Shown in pieces: positions 28,977 to 37,140 of a stretch of 64,000 nt of DNA. Source of the DNA: Streptomyces sp. TN58 (GTDB taxonomy: Bacteria; Actinomycetota; Actinomycetes; Streptomycetales; Streptomycetaceae); assembly GCF_001941845.1 (NCBI RefSeq), contig NZ_CP018870.1, forward strand, positions 5,866,001 to 5,930,000. The letters run 5' to 3'. The position numbers and the translations under genes were made by a program. The notes under the pieces were generated by a model, which was not told the origin of the DNA, searched no databases, and worked only from the letters and a program-made list of their open reading frames with translations. Numbering within the stretch: the first letter of the stretch is position 1; each line of letters begins with the position of its first letter.

Positions 28977-30305
28977 GTGCGATTTCTCTTTGTCCACGGC
29001 ACGGGAGTACGGCGCGAGCGGCACGACCGGCTCTTCGCCCTGGTCCGCGAGCGGCTGACGGCCAGATTCCCCGAAGCCCGCGTCGAGTCCTGCTACTGGG
29101 GCGACCGGTTCGGCGCGACCCTGGGCGCCGACGGCCGGTCCGTGCCCGGCCTGCGGCCCGCGTCCGCACCCGGGCCGGTCGACCCCGCCGAAGCGGAGAC
29201 GGCCGAGTGGACCCTGCTCCTCGCCGACCCGCTGTGCGAACTCCGGGTCCTCGCCGAGGCCGGCTGGGCGGACGGCGGGCAGGCCCCGGACGGACCACGG
29301 GGCGAGGACACCGACCCGTACGCCGACCCCTACGCCACCCCGTACGCCGACGCCCACGACGCCGACACGGCCGACCCCTTCGCGATGCCCGGCGTACACG
29401 CCGCCGGCGTCCGCGTGCTCACGCTGCTCGCCGGCTTACCCCCCGCACCGCCCCACCCCGGGGACGAACTCGGCGCGCTCCTGCACGGCACCGGCCTCGC
29501 CGCCGCCTTCCCCGCCGCCCTGGCCGCCGCCGCCGACTCCGCCGAAGCTGCCCGCGCCGCCGAGCGCGCCACCGGTGAACCCCAGGCGAGGGAGCTGGCC
29601 ACCGCCCTCGCCCGGGCCGTGACCGCCGGCGCACTCGCCGCCGCCGGAGCCGACGCCGACTGCACCGGCGCCGAACGGGACCGCCTCGTCGAACTGCTCA
29701 CCACCCGTCTCGGCGGCGACGCCCGCGTACCCGGCGCCCGCGCGGCCGCCGTCCTCGGCCGGCTCGCCATGAGGGTCACCACCCAGCCGCTGCTCAACGC
29801 CTGGCGCGGCTCCCTCACCGTCGGCGCCACCCCCGCGCTCGGCGACATCCTGCGCTACCAGGCCCGCGGCCACGACCTGCGGGAATTCCTGCACGCGCGG
29901 ATCGCCGGCGACCCCGCGCCGACCGTACTGATCGGCCACAGCCTCGGCGGGATCGCCCTCGTGGACCTCCTCGCCCTCGCCGCCGCCCGCGGCGAGGCCG
30001 TCCCCGGCGCGGAACTGCTCGTCACCGTCGGCTCCCAGGCCCCCTTCCTCCACGAGCTCGGCGCCCTGACCGCGCTCGAACCGGGAGCGAAGCTGCCGTA
30101 CGGCTTCCCGCGCTGGCTCAACGTCTACGACCGCCACGACGTGCTGTCCTACCTCGCCGGACCCGTCTTCCCCGGCGACCCCCGCATCACCGACCACGAG
30201 ATCGCCAGCCGCCAGCCCTTCCCCGCCTGCCACAGCGCCTACTGGAAACAGGACGCCCTCTACGAACGCATCGAACAGGCGGTGGCCGAAGCGGAGATCG
30301 GGTGA
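28977..30305 (+). CDS. Alpha/beta-hydrolase, first gene of a VMAP conflict operon
   Basis: A 442-residue protein that starts with the beta-strand/oxyanion block VRFLFVHGTGVRRERH and carries the nucleophile elbow LIGHSLGGIALVDLL (S322). A histidine candidate lies in NVYDRHDVLSYL or the later DHEIASRQPF. This is the layout of lipase/PGAP1-like alpha/beta hydrolases; the large helical middle (about 130-290) is not conserved with anything I can name. The GTG at 28977 (GAGGGGG about 10 bp upstream) is preferred. Codon 154 (29436-29438) is TTA, which in Streptomyces needs the bldA tRNA. The stop overlaps the GTG of the caspase-like gene (GTGA), so the two are translationally coupled. A role as membrane- or lipid-attacking effector is an inference. 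Confidence 0.75.
   Translation: MRFLFVHGTGVRRERHDRLFALVRERLTARFPEARVESCYWGDRFGATLGADGRSVPGLRPASAPGPVDPAEAETAEWTLLLADPLCELRVLAEAGWADGGQAPDGPRGEDTDPYADPYATPYADAHDADTADPFAMPGVHAAGVRVLTLLAGLPPAPPHPGDELGALLHGTGLAAAFPAALAAAADSAEAARAAERATGEPQARELATALARAVTAGALAAAGADADCTGAERDRLVELLTTRLGGDARVPGARAAAVLGRLAMRVTTQPLLNAWRGSLTVGATPALGDILRYQARGHDLREFLHARIAGDPAPTVLIGHSLGGIALVDLLALAAARGEAVPGAELLVTVGSQAPFLHELGALTALEPGAKLPYGFPRWLNVYDRHDVLSYLAGPVFPGDPRITDHEIASRQPFPACHSAYWKQDALYERIEQAVAEAEIG
29436..29438 (+). promoter_or_regulatory. TTA codon in the lead gene of the VMAP operon
   Basis: In frame as codon 154 of the alpha/beta-hydrolase. In Streptomyces TTA is read by the bldA tRNA, so this codon can gate expression of the coupled operon. 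Confidence 0.85.
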
Positions 30306-32371
30306 CCCCCACCGACTTCCTGCCCCCGGCCCTCGGCCCGCAGCGCACCTTCGCGCTCGTCGCCGGCGTCGAGCGCTACGACATCAGCCACCGCTGGAAC
30401 CTGCGCGGCCCGGCCCGCGACGCCCTGCGCTTCGCACACTGGCTGACCGGCCCCGCCCAGGTCCCGCCCGGCAACCTCAGGCTGCTGCTGTCCCCGCTCG
30501 ACGAACCCGAAGCGCTGCCCTGGCCGGACTCGCCGGCCATGGCCGCCCTGCGCACCGCGTACCGGCCGGCGACCGAGGAGAACGTGAAGGCCGCGCTGCT
30601 CGACGAACTCCCGCAGTGCGACGGCGACCTGCTGTGGATCTTCTGGGCCGGACACGGCTACCTCGGACCCCGCCACGAGCTCATGCTGCCCTGCGCCGAC
30701 GCCCGCCCCAGCCAGATCCGCCACCTCAACCTCGACTCGGCACTCCGCTGGTGGCGCACCGACCTGGTCAAACACCGCAGCTTCCCGCTCCAGGCGGCAC
30801 TCGTCGACGCCTGCCGCGTCGACGCGCCCCGCGACACGCGCTGGAACTTCGGCAGCACCGACTACGGCGGCGGCAGCTCGGTGCCGGGACGCCGCCAGTT
30901 CCGCCTCTACGCCTCCCGCGAGGGCGAAGCCGCGCAGAACGACGCAGAACGCGGCGCAGGCCGCTTCACCGAAGCCCTCCTGGCGGAACTCGGCGGTGCC
31001 TCCGTACGCGAGAGCGTCAGCGGACTCCCCGTCGCCGCCCGCAGCATCCACCGCACCTTCCGGGAACTGCGCGAACGCGGCGAGGGCTGGCAGCTCCCGC
31101 AGTTCCTCGTGGACCGCGACTGGGACGCCTGCTCCTTCCTCGACGACGACCTGGCCGCGGCCGCACCGCCCCCGGCCGCCCGCCTCGACCAGCAGGCCTG
31201 GGACGGCCTCGGCACCCTCTTCGACGGCCGCGAACTGCCGCGCTGCGCCCACGAGGCCTACGCCTGGGCGTTCAGGACGGCCGGCTGCACCACCCCGGTC
31301 GGCGGCGGACTGCCGGGCGACAACCTCCTGGACGTCGTCCAGGACCTCGACGAACGCCAGGGCGGACGCGCCGGGATGCCGCTCGCCGTGCCCTTCGTAC
31401 GGTTCCTCGCCGACCGGGCCGCCACCGCGGGCGACACGGCGTGGGCGGGGCGGCTGAAGGACTGGGTGGACACCACCCGCGAGCGGCTCGCCCTGCCGGT
31501 GCTGCCCCCGCCGCCGCCCCCCGCGCGCACGACCGTCGTCCACGTCGGGCTGGAGCCGCCGCCGGACGGAGGGCCGGGCTTCCGGGCACGCATGTGGCTG
31601 CGCGGCGAACGCACCGAGCACATATGGGAATCACGGGGCGCGCCCGTCCGGCTGGACACCGTACGGGAGGAACTCCTGCGGCAGCTCGCCCTCGTCGGGG
31701 CGGCGGACGGCGGCGGAGCCGGACCACAGGCCCCGGACGGCGTCGACCGCATCGAGTTCCACGTGCCGTACGAACTGCTCGACACCGACTTCGACCAGTG
31801 GCCGGTGCCCCGCGGCCCGGCCGGCCGGCACCGCGCCCTCGGCCTGCTCCACCAGGTCGTCGTGCGCTGCCCGCAGGAGCGCGCGGACACCCGCGCCGAG
31901 TGGCGCACCAGCTGGCGCTGGCTGTGCGGCCGGGGCGGCCGGCACGCCGAAGCCGTCCGTGTGATCGAGGACGCCGAGGTCACCGACATGCTGGGGATGG
32001 AACTGGCCGAGCGGCCGGCGCCCGCGTGCGTCCTCGCGCACACCGAATCCGCACCGCACGCCGGACTGCTCGAAGCCGTACTCGAAGGCGGTGTGCCGGT
32101 CGCGGTCTGGCGCCGCGGCGGCACAGCGACCGCGCCCCCGCTCCTCGACCTGCTCGCACCCGCCGGCCCCGACGGCCGCCCGGACCCCGGCGCACTGGAC
32201 GTACTGGCCCTGCCCGCGCGCGTGCGGGAGGTGCGCCGGGCGGCCGCCGGCGCCGCCGCGGGAGCCGCGCGCGCCGCACCGGGGGGCGGCCGACTTCCCG
32301 CAGGGGAAGACCAGTTGGTGCTCCTGTGGGACGATCCCGACGACATACCGGACTCCCGGTCCCTGGCCTGA
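30302..32371 (+). CDS. Caspase-like peptidase with VMAP C-terminal domain
   Basis: The 689-residue protein starts with a caspase-fold (peptidase C14) domain: FALVAGVERY at the first strand, catalytic His in IFWAGHGYLG (H118) and Cys in ALVDACRVDA (C171). A middle helical region (about 295-395) is followed, after a proline run, by a module from 410 to the end. That module matches the C-terminal domain of vWA-MoxR-associated proteins (VHVGLEPPPDGGPG, IEFHVPYELLDTDFDQWPV, VVVRCPQERADTRAEWRTSW, GVPVAVWRRGG, LVLLWDDPDDIPDS). In published work on these ternary systems (Kaur and colleagues) the VMAP protein often carries a protease and is proposed to be activated with the MoxR and vWA partners. GTG 30302 overlaps the previous stop; the MoxR gene follows after 29 bp. 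Confidence 0.85.
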   Translation: MTPTDFLPPALGPQRTFALVAGVERYDISHRWNLRGPARDALRFAHWLTGPAQVPPGNLRLLLSPLDEPEALPWPDSPAMAALRTAYRPATEENVKAALLDELPQCDGDLLWIFWAGHGYLGPRHELMLPCADARPSQIRHLNLDSALRWWRTDLVKHRSFPLQAALVDACRVDAPRDTRWNFGSTDYGGGSSVPGRRQFRLYASREGEAAQNDAERGAGRFTEALLAELGGASVRESVSGLPVAARSIHRTFRELRERGEGWQLPQFLVDRDWDACSFLDDDLAAAAPPPAARLDQQAWDGLGTLFDGRELPRCAHEAYAWAFRTAGCTTPVGGGLPGDNLLDVVQDLDERQGGRAGMPLAVPFVRFLADRAATAGDTAWAGRLKDWVDTTRERLALPVLPPPPPPARTTVVHVGLEPPPDGGPGFRARMWLRGERTEHIWESRGAPVRLDTVREELLRQLALVGAADGGGAGPQAPDGVDRIEFHVPYELLDTDFDQWPVPRGPAGRHRALGLLHQVVVRCPQERADTRAEWRTSWRWLCGRGGRHAEAVRVIEDAEVTDMLGMELAERPAPACVLAHTESAPHAGLLEAVLEGGVPVAVWRRGGTATAPPLLDLLAPAGPDGRPDPGALDVLALPARVREVRRAAAGAAAGAARAAPGGGRLPAGEDQLVLLWDDPDDIPDSRSLA

Positions 32372-32400
32372 CCCCGACCACTGACAGAGGCAGAGCGACG

Positions 32401-33537
32401 ATGGAGGCAGAGGCAGTGGTGAAGGACTGGTGGCTGTACCACGGGACCGGCGAGGGCACAGAGCGGCGCGCCCGCCTGGAAACCGGATCCCCGCCGCCCT
32501 GGCGGGACTTCACCGGCAGCCCCGACCCTGGGTACGAGCCCCCCGGCTGCGAGGGGCCCGCCTGGGAGCGCACCCGCCGGCGGGGCGAGGGCTACGTCCC
32601 CGACGAGCAGGAGAAGGACGTCGTCAACACGGCCCTGCACCTGCGCAGGCCGCTGCTGATCACCGGGAAGCCCGGCGTCGGCAAGTCCACCCTGGCCTAC
32701 AGCATCGCCTCGGACCTGGGCCTGGGACCCGTACTGCACTGGCCCATCACCAGCCGGACGGTACTGCGCGACGGGCTCTACCTGTACGACGCCATCGGCC
32801 GGCTCCAGGAGGCCGGGCTGGAGCAACTGCGCAGGCCGGCCGTCCCTGTGGGGCCCGCGGCGACCGCCGCGCCCCCTGGCACACTGCCCACGCCCCGCCC
32901 CGGCCCCGCAGCCGGCCCCGAACCCGATCCCGACCCCGCCCACGCGCCGTCGATCTCGCGCTACCTGCGCCTCGGGCCGCTCGGCACCGCCCTGCTGCCG
33001 CAGGACCGCCCCCGCGTCCTGCTCGTCGACGAGATCGACAAGAGCGACATCGACCTCCCCGGCGACCTCCTCACCGTCTTCGAGGACGGCGGCTTCACCA
33101 TCCCCGAACTCGCCCGCCTCGCCCAGGAGGACCCCACCGTCGCCATCGGCACGGACGACGACCCCCACGCCCGCGTCCGCCTCACCCAAGGCCGCGTGCA
33201 GTGCCACTACTTCCCCGTCGTCGTCCTCACCAGCAACGGCGAACGCGACTTCCCGCCCGCCTTCCTGCGCCGCTGCGTCCGCCTGCACCTGGAGCCGCCC
33301 GGCCCGGAGAAGCTGGCCCTCATCGTGCGCCGCCGGCTCGGCGTCGACGTCGAGGCGGGCGGGGAGTACCAGGAGCTCGTACGGGACTTCATCGACCGCG
33401 CCGGAGACGGCGACCTCGCCACCGACCAGCTCCTCAACGCCATCCAGCTCCGCCTCGCCGGAGCCTGGTCCGCGCCCGGTGACCGCGACCGCTTCCTCAG
33501 GACCGTCATGCAGCACCTGACCGGGCCCACGGCGTGA
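32401..33537 (+). CDS. MoxR-type AAA+ ATPase of the VMAP system
   Basis: A 378-residue AAA+ protein with Walker A TGKPGVGKST (88-97), Walker B RVLLVDEIDKSD (205-215), sensor VVVLTSNGERDFP and an arginine finger in FLRRCVRL. A proline/alanine-rich insert (about 145-182) separates strand 2 from Walker B. MoxR ATPases usually work with vWA-domain proteins as chaperone- or switch-like complexes; the partner vWA protein is encoded immediately downstream and overlaps by 4 bp (GTGA at 33534-33537). ATG 32401 lies after a short gap from the caspase gene and fits the conserved N-terminus; an open frame reaching upstream overlaps that gene and is not used. Confidence 0.9.
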   Translation: MEAEAVVKDWWLYHGTGEGTERRARLETGSPPPWRDFTGSPDPGYEPPGCEGPAWERTRRRGEGYVPDEQEKDVVNTALHLRRPLLITGKPGVGKSTLAYSIASDLGLGPVLHWPITSRTVLRDGLYLYDAIGRLQEAGLEQLRRPAVPVGPAATAAPPGTLPTPRPGPAAGPEPDPDPAHAPSISRYLRLGPLGTALLPQDRPRVLLVDEIDKSDIDLPGDLLTVFEDGGFTIPELARLAQEDPTVAIGTDDDPHARVRLTQGRVQCHYFPVVVLTSNGERDFPPAFLRRCVRLHLEPPGPEKLALIVRRRLGVDVEAGGEYQELVRDFIDRAGDGDLATDQLLNAIQLRLAGAWSAPGDRDRFLRTVMQHLTGPTA

Positions 33538-36500
33538 TCACGCGACTCCTCGCCGCCCTCGCCGACGGCGCCGGGGGCGGCGAGGACACAGGACCGCGCC
33601 CCGGCGTCGGAGCGGAGGAGATCGCCGACATCCTGTGGCTGGCCGCCCGCGTGGACCCCGCCGGGTCCCGCCCGCCGCCGCCGGCGTCCGGCGGCGCCGA
33701 CGCCGGGCGGCCACCGGCCGACGACCCGCAGGCGCCCGGCACCGGCGCCGTCCACGGGGGCCGGGCCGACGGGCAGCCCGCCGCCAAGCTCTTCCCCGCC
33801 CCCGTGCCCGGCCCCGCCGGGAAACCGGCCGACGACGGCGCCGGCCGGCGGGGCGCAGCCGTGCGGCTGCCCCGGGCCGCCTCCCTCGACGATCCGCTGG
33901 CGCTGATGAGAGCCCTGCGCCCGGTCGGGCGGCGCTCCATCGGCGGCCCCGGCGAGGAACTGGACGAACAGCTGACGGTCGAGCGCAGCATCGAGCGGAT
34001 GGTGCCGACGCCCGTCCTGAGGCCAGCCGAGAGCCGCTGGCTGGACCTGGCACTGGTCGTCGACACGCACCACTCGATGCTGCTCTGGGCGGACCTCGTG
34101 GACGAGCTGCGCCGGGTGCTGACGCGCAGCGGCGTCTTCCGCGACGTACGCACCTGGCAGCTGACCGGCACCGGCTCCGGCGGCACCCCGATGCTCACCC
34201 GCGGCCGGTATGGCGCGCCCCGCAACCCGCTGGAACTGGCCGACCCCGCCGGCCGCAGGCTGATCCTCGTACTCTCCGACACCGTGGCGGGAGGCTGGCG
34301 CGAGGCCTCCGTGCAGGGAGTGCTCCGGCACTGGGGCGCGCACAACGCCGTGGCCGTGCTGAACGTCCTGCCCGAACGGCTGTGGACGCGCGGTGCCGTC
34401 CGGCCCGTCCCCTTCGCCGTCCGCGCCGACCGGCCGGCCGCCGCCACCCGCTCCTGGCAGCGTGCGGCGACCGCCCGCCGCTCCCGCCCCCGCGCCGGCC
34501 GCCCGCGTACCGCCGACGTCGTCCCCGTCGTCGGTGTCGCCCCGGGCAGCCTGGCCCGGCTGGCGCGGCTGGTCTCCGGCGACGGCCGCTGGCGGCGCCT
34601 GGCCTGCCTGCGGCTGGACGCGGAGCCGGGCGACCCGCCCGCCCGGGAAGCCCCGGCGGGCCCGGTCCGCGGCGCGCTGGAGGTGGTGGAGCGCTTCCGC
34701 GCGAACGCCTCCCCGACCGCCCAGCAGCTCGCCGCCCACCTGGCCGCCGTACCGCTGACCCTGCCCGTGATGAACCTGGTGCGGCGCTCCCTGCTGAAGG
34801 ACTCCGAGCACGGGCACCTCGCGGAGGTCGCCCTCGGCGGGCTCTTCGAGCCCTGGGGTCACGAACGGGACCCCGCGCAGGTGGAGTTCGCGTTCCGGCC
34901 CGGCGTACGGGAGGCGCTGCTCGGCTCGCAGCTGCGCGGGGACGTGGCCGCCGTACGGGAGCTGGTCCGCCGGCGGGTGTGGGAGTACATGTCCCGCAAC
35001 CGCGGCACCGGGCCGGACTTCTCCGCGACCCGGGTCACCGACGGCCGGGAGGGCCGCCGCCGGGTGGCCGAGGAGGCCCTGCCGTTCGCGACGCAGCCGC
35101 CCCGGGACCCGGGCCTCGCGGACCGTGTCGTACGGGTCCGCTACCACGGACTGCCGGAGCCGCTGGAGGTCGGCACCCTCCTGACACCCCGCCTGGTGCT
35201 CACGGTCGGGGACGTGGCGCCGGGGGCGATCGGCTGGGTGCGCGCCGGGGAACGGGAGATCTCCTGCCAGGCGGTGTGGTGGGACGACGCGCTGCCCCGG
35301 GTGTTCCTGCTCCTGGCCGACGAGGACCTGGCCGGCCCACAGCCCGGACCCGAACCCCAGCCGTGGCTGACGGCGGACCCGCCGCCGGGCCGCGTCAGGA
35401 TCGACGGCCGCACCGACCAGGGCGACGCCGTCGCGCTGACGGGCGAGGTGGTCCCCTACGAGGGCGCCCGCAACGGCGAGCTGGTACGCCTCTCCGCGGA
35501 GCCGGAGGCCTGGACCCATTACCGCGGCGGCCCGGTCTCCCGCGACGGCGCGCTGATCGGCGTCGTCCACGGTGTCTGGCCGGACCGCATGGTGTTCCTG
35601 TCGGGCCGCGCCCTGCTCGAACAACCCGGATTCCGGGCGGCGATGGCGGAGCACGGGCCGACGGTCCCGCCCCAGGAGGGCGGACCCTGGGCGGTGTGCC
35701 TGGCCCTGCGGTCCGCCGCCGACGTCGCGCACCCGGCCGGGAGGCTGCTCCACGCGGAGGCGGTGGAACTGCTGATGCGGGTCATCGCGGACACGGGGCT
35801 CACCGAGCGGCCGGCCGGCAGCGAGCCGGGAGCGCCCCTGTTCATGCTCCTGGACGAGCCGGGAGCCCTGGCCAGGGCAGGCAGGCTGCTGACCGGACTC
35901 CACACGGCCCTGGCCGCGAGCCGGCCGACGGACGCCGGGCCCCTCTCGCTCGACGTGGCCGTGGCCGCGGGACACCTGGCAGTCCCGTCGGGCGGCGACC
36001 CGACCGGGCTGCCCACGTCCGAGGCCGCCCGGCTCCTGCGGCACCCTGAGATGGCGCAGGGGCGCCGGCTGCGCCCGGGGCCCCTCGCCGCGGCCGTGTC
36101 GCGCACCGTGTACGAGGCGCTCGGCGAGAAGGTCGGCCCCACCGCGACGCGTACGCTCACCCCACTCGGCGGCGGAGGCTGGCTGTCCGCCGACCCCGGG
36201 GAACTGGGCGCGGCCCTGACGGACGCCGACGGGCCGCAGGACACCGGCGCCGGGTGGCCGGTGTGCGGCCGCCCTGCGGTGGACGATGTCCGCGCCGCCT
36301 GCACCGGGGTCCGGCTGCCGGGCCACGACGTGTGCCTCGCCCATCTCGAACCCCATGAGGAGCACGTGTACCTGGGGACCCTCGGGCCCGGCTCCCGGGT
36401 GGACTTCCGGGGCACCACCTTCCGGGAAGGACTGCTCCAGCGGCTCCTCGACGCCCTGCGGGAGTCACGCGGACGGCCCGTCACGCTGGGCGAGGCCGCC

Positions 36501-37121
36501 TTCGACCGCGCCACCTTCGTCGACGACTGGAACGAGGGCGGCATCGAGTTCCTGGCCGGTGCCTCCTTCACGCGTGCCGTCTTCGCCGGGCGGGCCAGGC
36601 TCGGGAACTCCGCCTTCGCCGGACGGGTCTCCTTCGACCGCGCCGTGTTCCTGGGCGTCGGCGACTTCGACCGCAGCCGGTTCCACGCGGGAGCCGATTT
36701 CCGCCGCGCCCAGTTCCACGGTCTGGCGGGCTTCTCGGACAGCGTCTTCCAGGACGAGGTGAGCTTCGCCCGGGCGGTACTGGACGCCTCGGCGGACCTG
36801 AACGGGATACGGGTGGCCGGAGCGGCGGACTTCTCGCGCGCGCTGTTCCGCGGCCTGACCGGGCTGAGCGGGGCCTCCTTCGCCGGACCGGTCTCCTTCG
36901 CCTCCACCACCTGGGAAACGGGACTGGTGTCCACCGGCGCCGTCTTCGAGGAACCGGTGGACTTCGGCGGAGCCGTGTTCCAGGGCCGGGTCCGGCTGGA
37001 GCAGCTGCGCCTGCCGGGGGCGCCCGGGCCGGCCTTCGAGGACCGGACCGGCCGCTGGGGTGTCCACCGGCGCCCGGACGACACCTGGGACATCCACCTC
37101 CTGGCCACCGGGTCGCGGTGA
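33534..37121 (+). CDS. SAV_2336-type vWA protein with degenerate trypsin-like domain and pentapeptide repeats
   Basis: A 1,195-residue multidomain protein. Residues 1-110 hold the SAV_2336-type N-terminus; 110-300 a vWA-like domain (RWLDLALVVDTHHSMLLW, ILVLSDTVAGGW). Residues 530-700 resemble a trypsin-like domain (LLTPRLVLTVGDV, HYRGGPVSRDGALIGVV) in which His and Ser of the triad are replaced by D560 and R664. Residues 720-870 faintly resemble a nucleotide-cyclase-like fold (LDVAVAAGHLAVP). Then comes a Cys/His segment (C911, C923, C934, H937) and about 985-1160 of pentapeptide repeats with Phe-centred coils (FDRATF, FTRAVF, FAGRVSF). The GTG start overlaps the MoxR stop. It is the expected vWA partner and putative effector carrier of the VMAP system, but with no active protease. 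Confidence 0.82.
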   Translation: MITRLLAALADGAGGGEDTGPRPGVGAEEIADILWLAARVDPAGSRPPPPASGGADAGRPPADDPQAPGTGAVHGGRADGQPAAKLFPAPVPGPAGKPADDGAGRRGAAVRLPRAASLDDPLALMRALRPVGRRSIGGPGEELDEQLTVERSIERMVPTPVLRPAESRWLDLALVVDTHHSMLLWADLVDELRRVLTRSGVFRDVRTWQLTGTGSGGTPMLTRGRYGAPRNPLELADPAGRRLILVLSDTVAGGWREASVQGVLRHWGAHNAVAVLNVLPERLWTRGAVRPVPFAVRADRPAAATRSWQRAATARRSRPRAGRPRTADVVPVVGVAPGSLARLARLVSGDGRWRRLACLRLDAEPGDPPAREAPAGPVRGALEVVERFRANASPTAQQLAAHLAAVPLTLPVMNLVRRSLLKDSEHGHLAEVALGGLFEPWGHERDPAQVEFAFRPGVREALLGSQLRGDVAAVRELVRRRVWEYMSRNRGTGPDFSATRVTDGREGRRRVAEEALPFATQPPRDPGLADRVVRVRYHGLPEPLEVGTLLTPRLVLTVGDVAPGAIGWVRAGEREISCQAVWWDDALPRVFLLLADEDLAGPQPGPEPQPWLTADPPPGRVRIDGRTDQGDAVALTGEVVPYEGARNGELVRLSAEPEAWTHYRGGPVSRDGALIGVVHGVWPDRMVFLSGRALLEQPGFRAAMAEHGPTVPPQEGGPWAVCLALRSAADVAHPAGRLLHAEAVELLMRVIADTGLTERPAGSEPGAPLFMLLDEPGALARAGRLLTGLHTALAASRPTDAGPLSLDVAVAAGHLAVPSGGDPTGLPTSEAARLLRHPEMAQGRRLRPGPLAAAVSRTVYEALGEKVGPTATRTLTPLGGGGWLSADPGELGAALTDADGPQDTGAGWPVCGRPAVDDVRAACTGVRLPGHDVCLAHLEPHEEHVYLGTLGPGSRVDFRGTTFREGLLQRLLDALRESRGRPVTLGEAAFDRATFVDDWNEGGIEFLAGASFTRAVFAGRARLGNSAFAGRVSFDRAVFLGVGDFDRSRFHAGADFRRAQFHGLAGFSDSVFQDEVSFARAVLDASADLNGIRVAGAADFSRALFRGLTGLSGASFAGPVSFASTTWETGLVSTGAVFEEPVDFGGAVFQGRVRLEQLRLPGAPGPAFEDRTGRWGVHRRPDDTWDIHLLATGSR

Positions 37122-37140
37122 CCGGGGACGCCGGGCCCGG

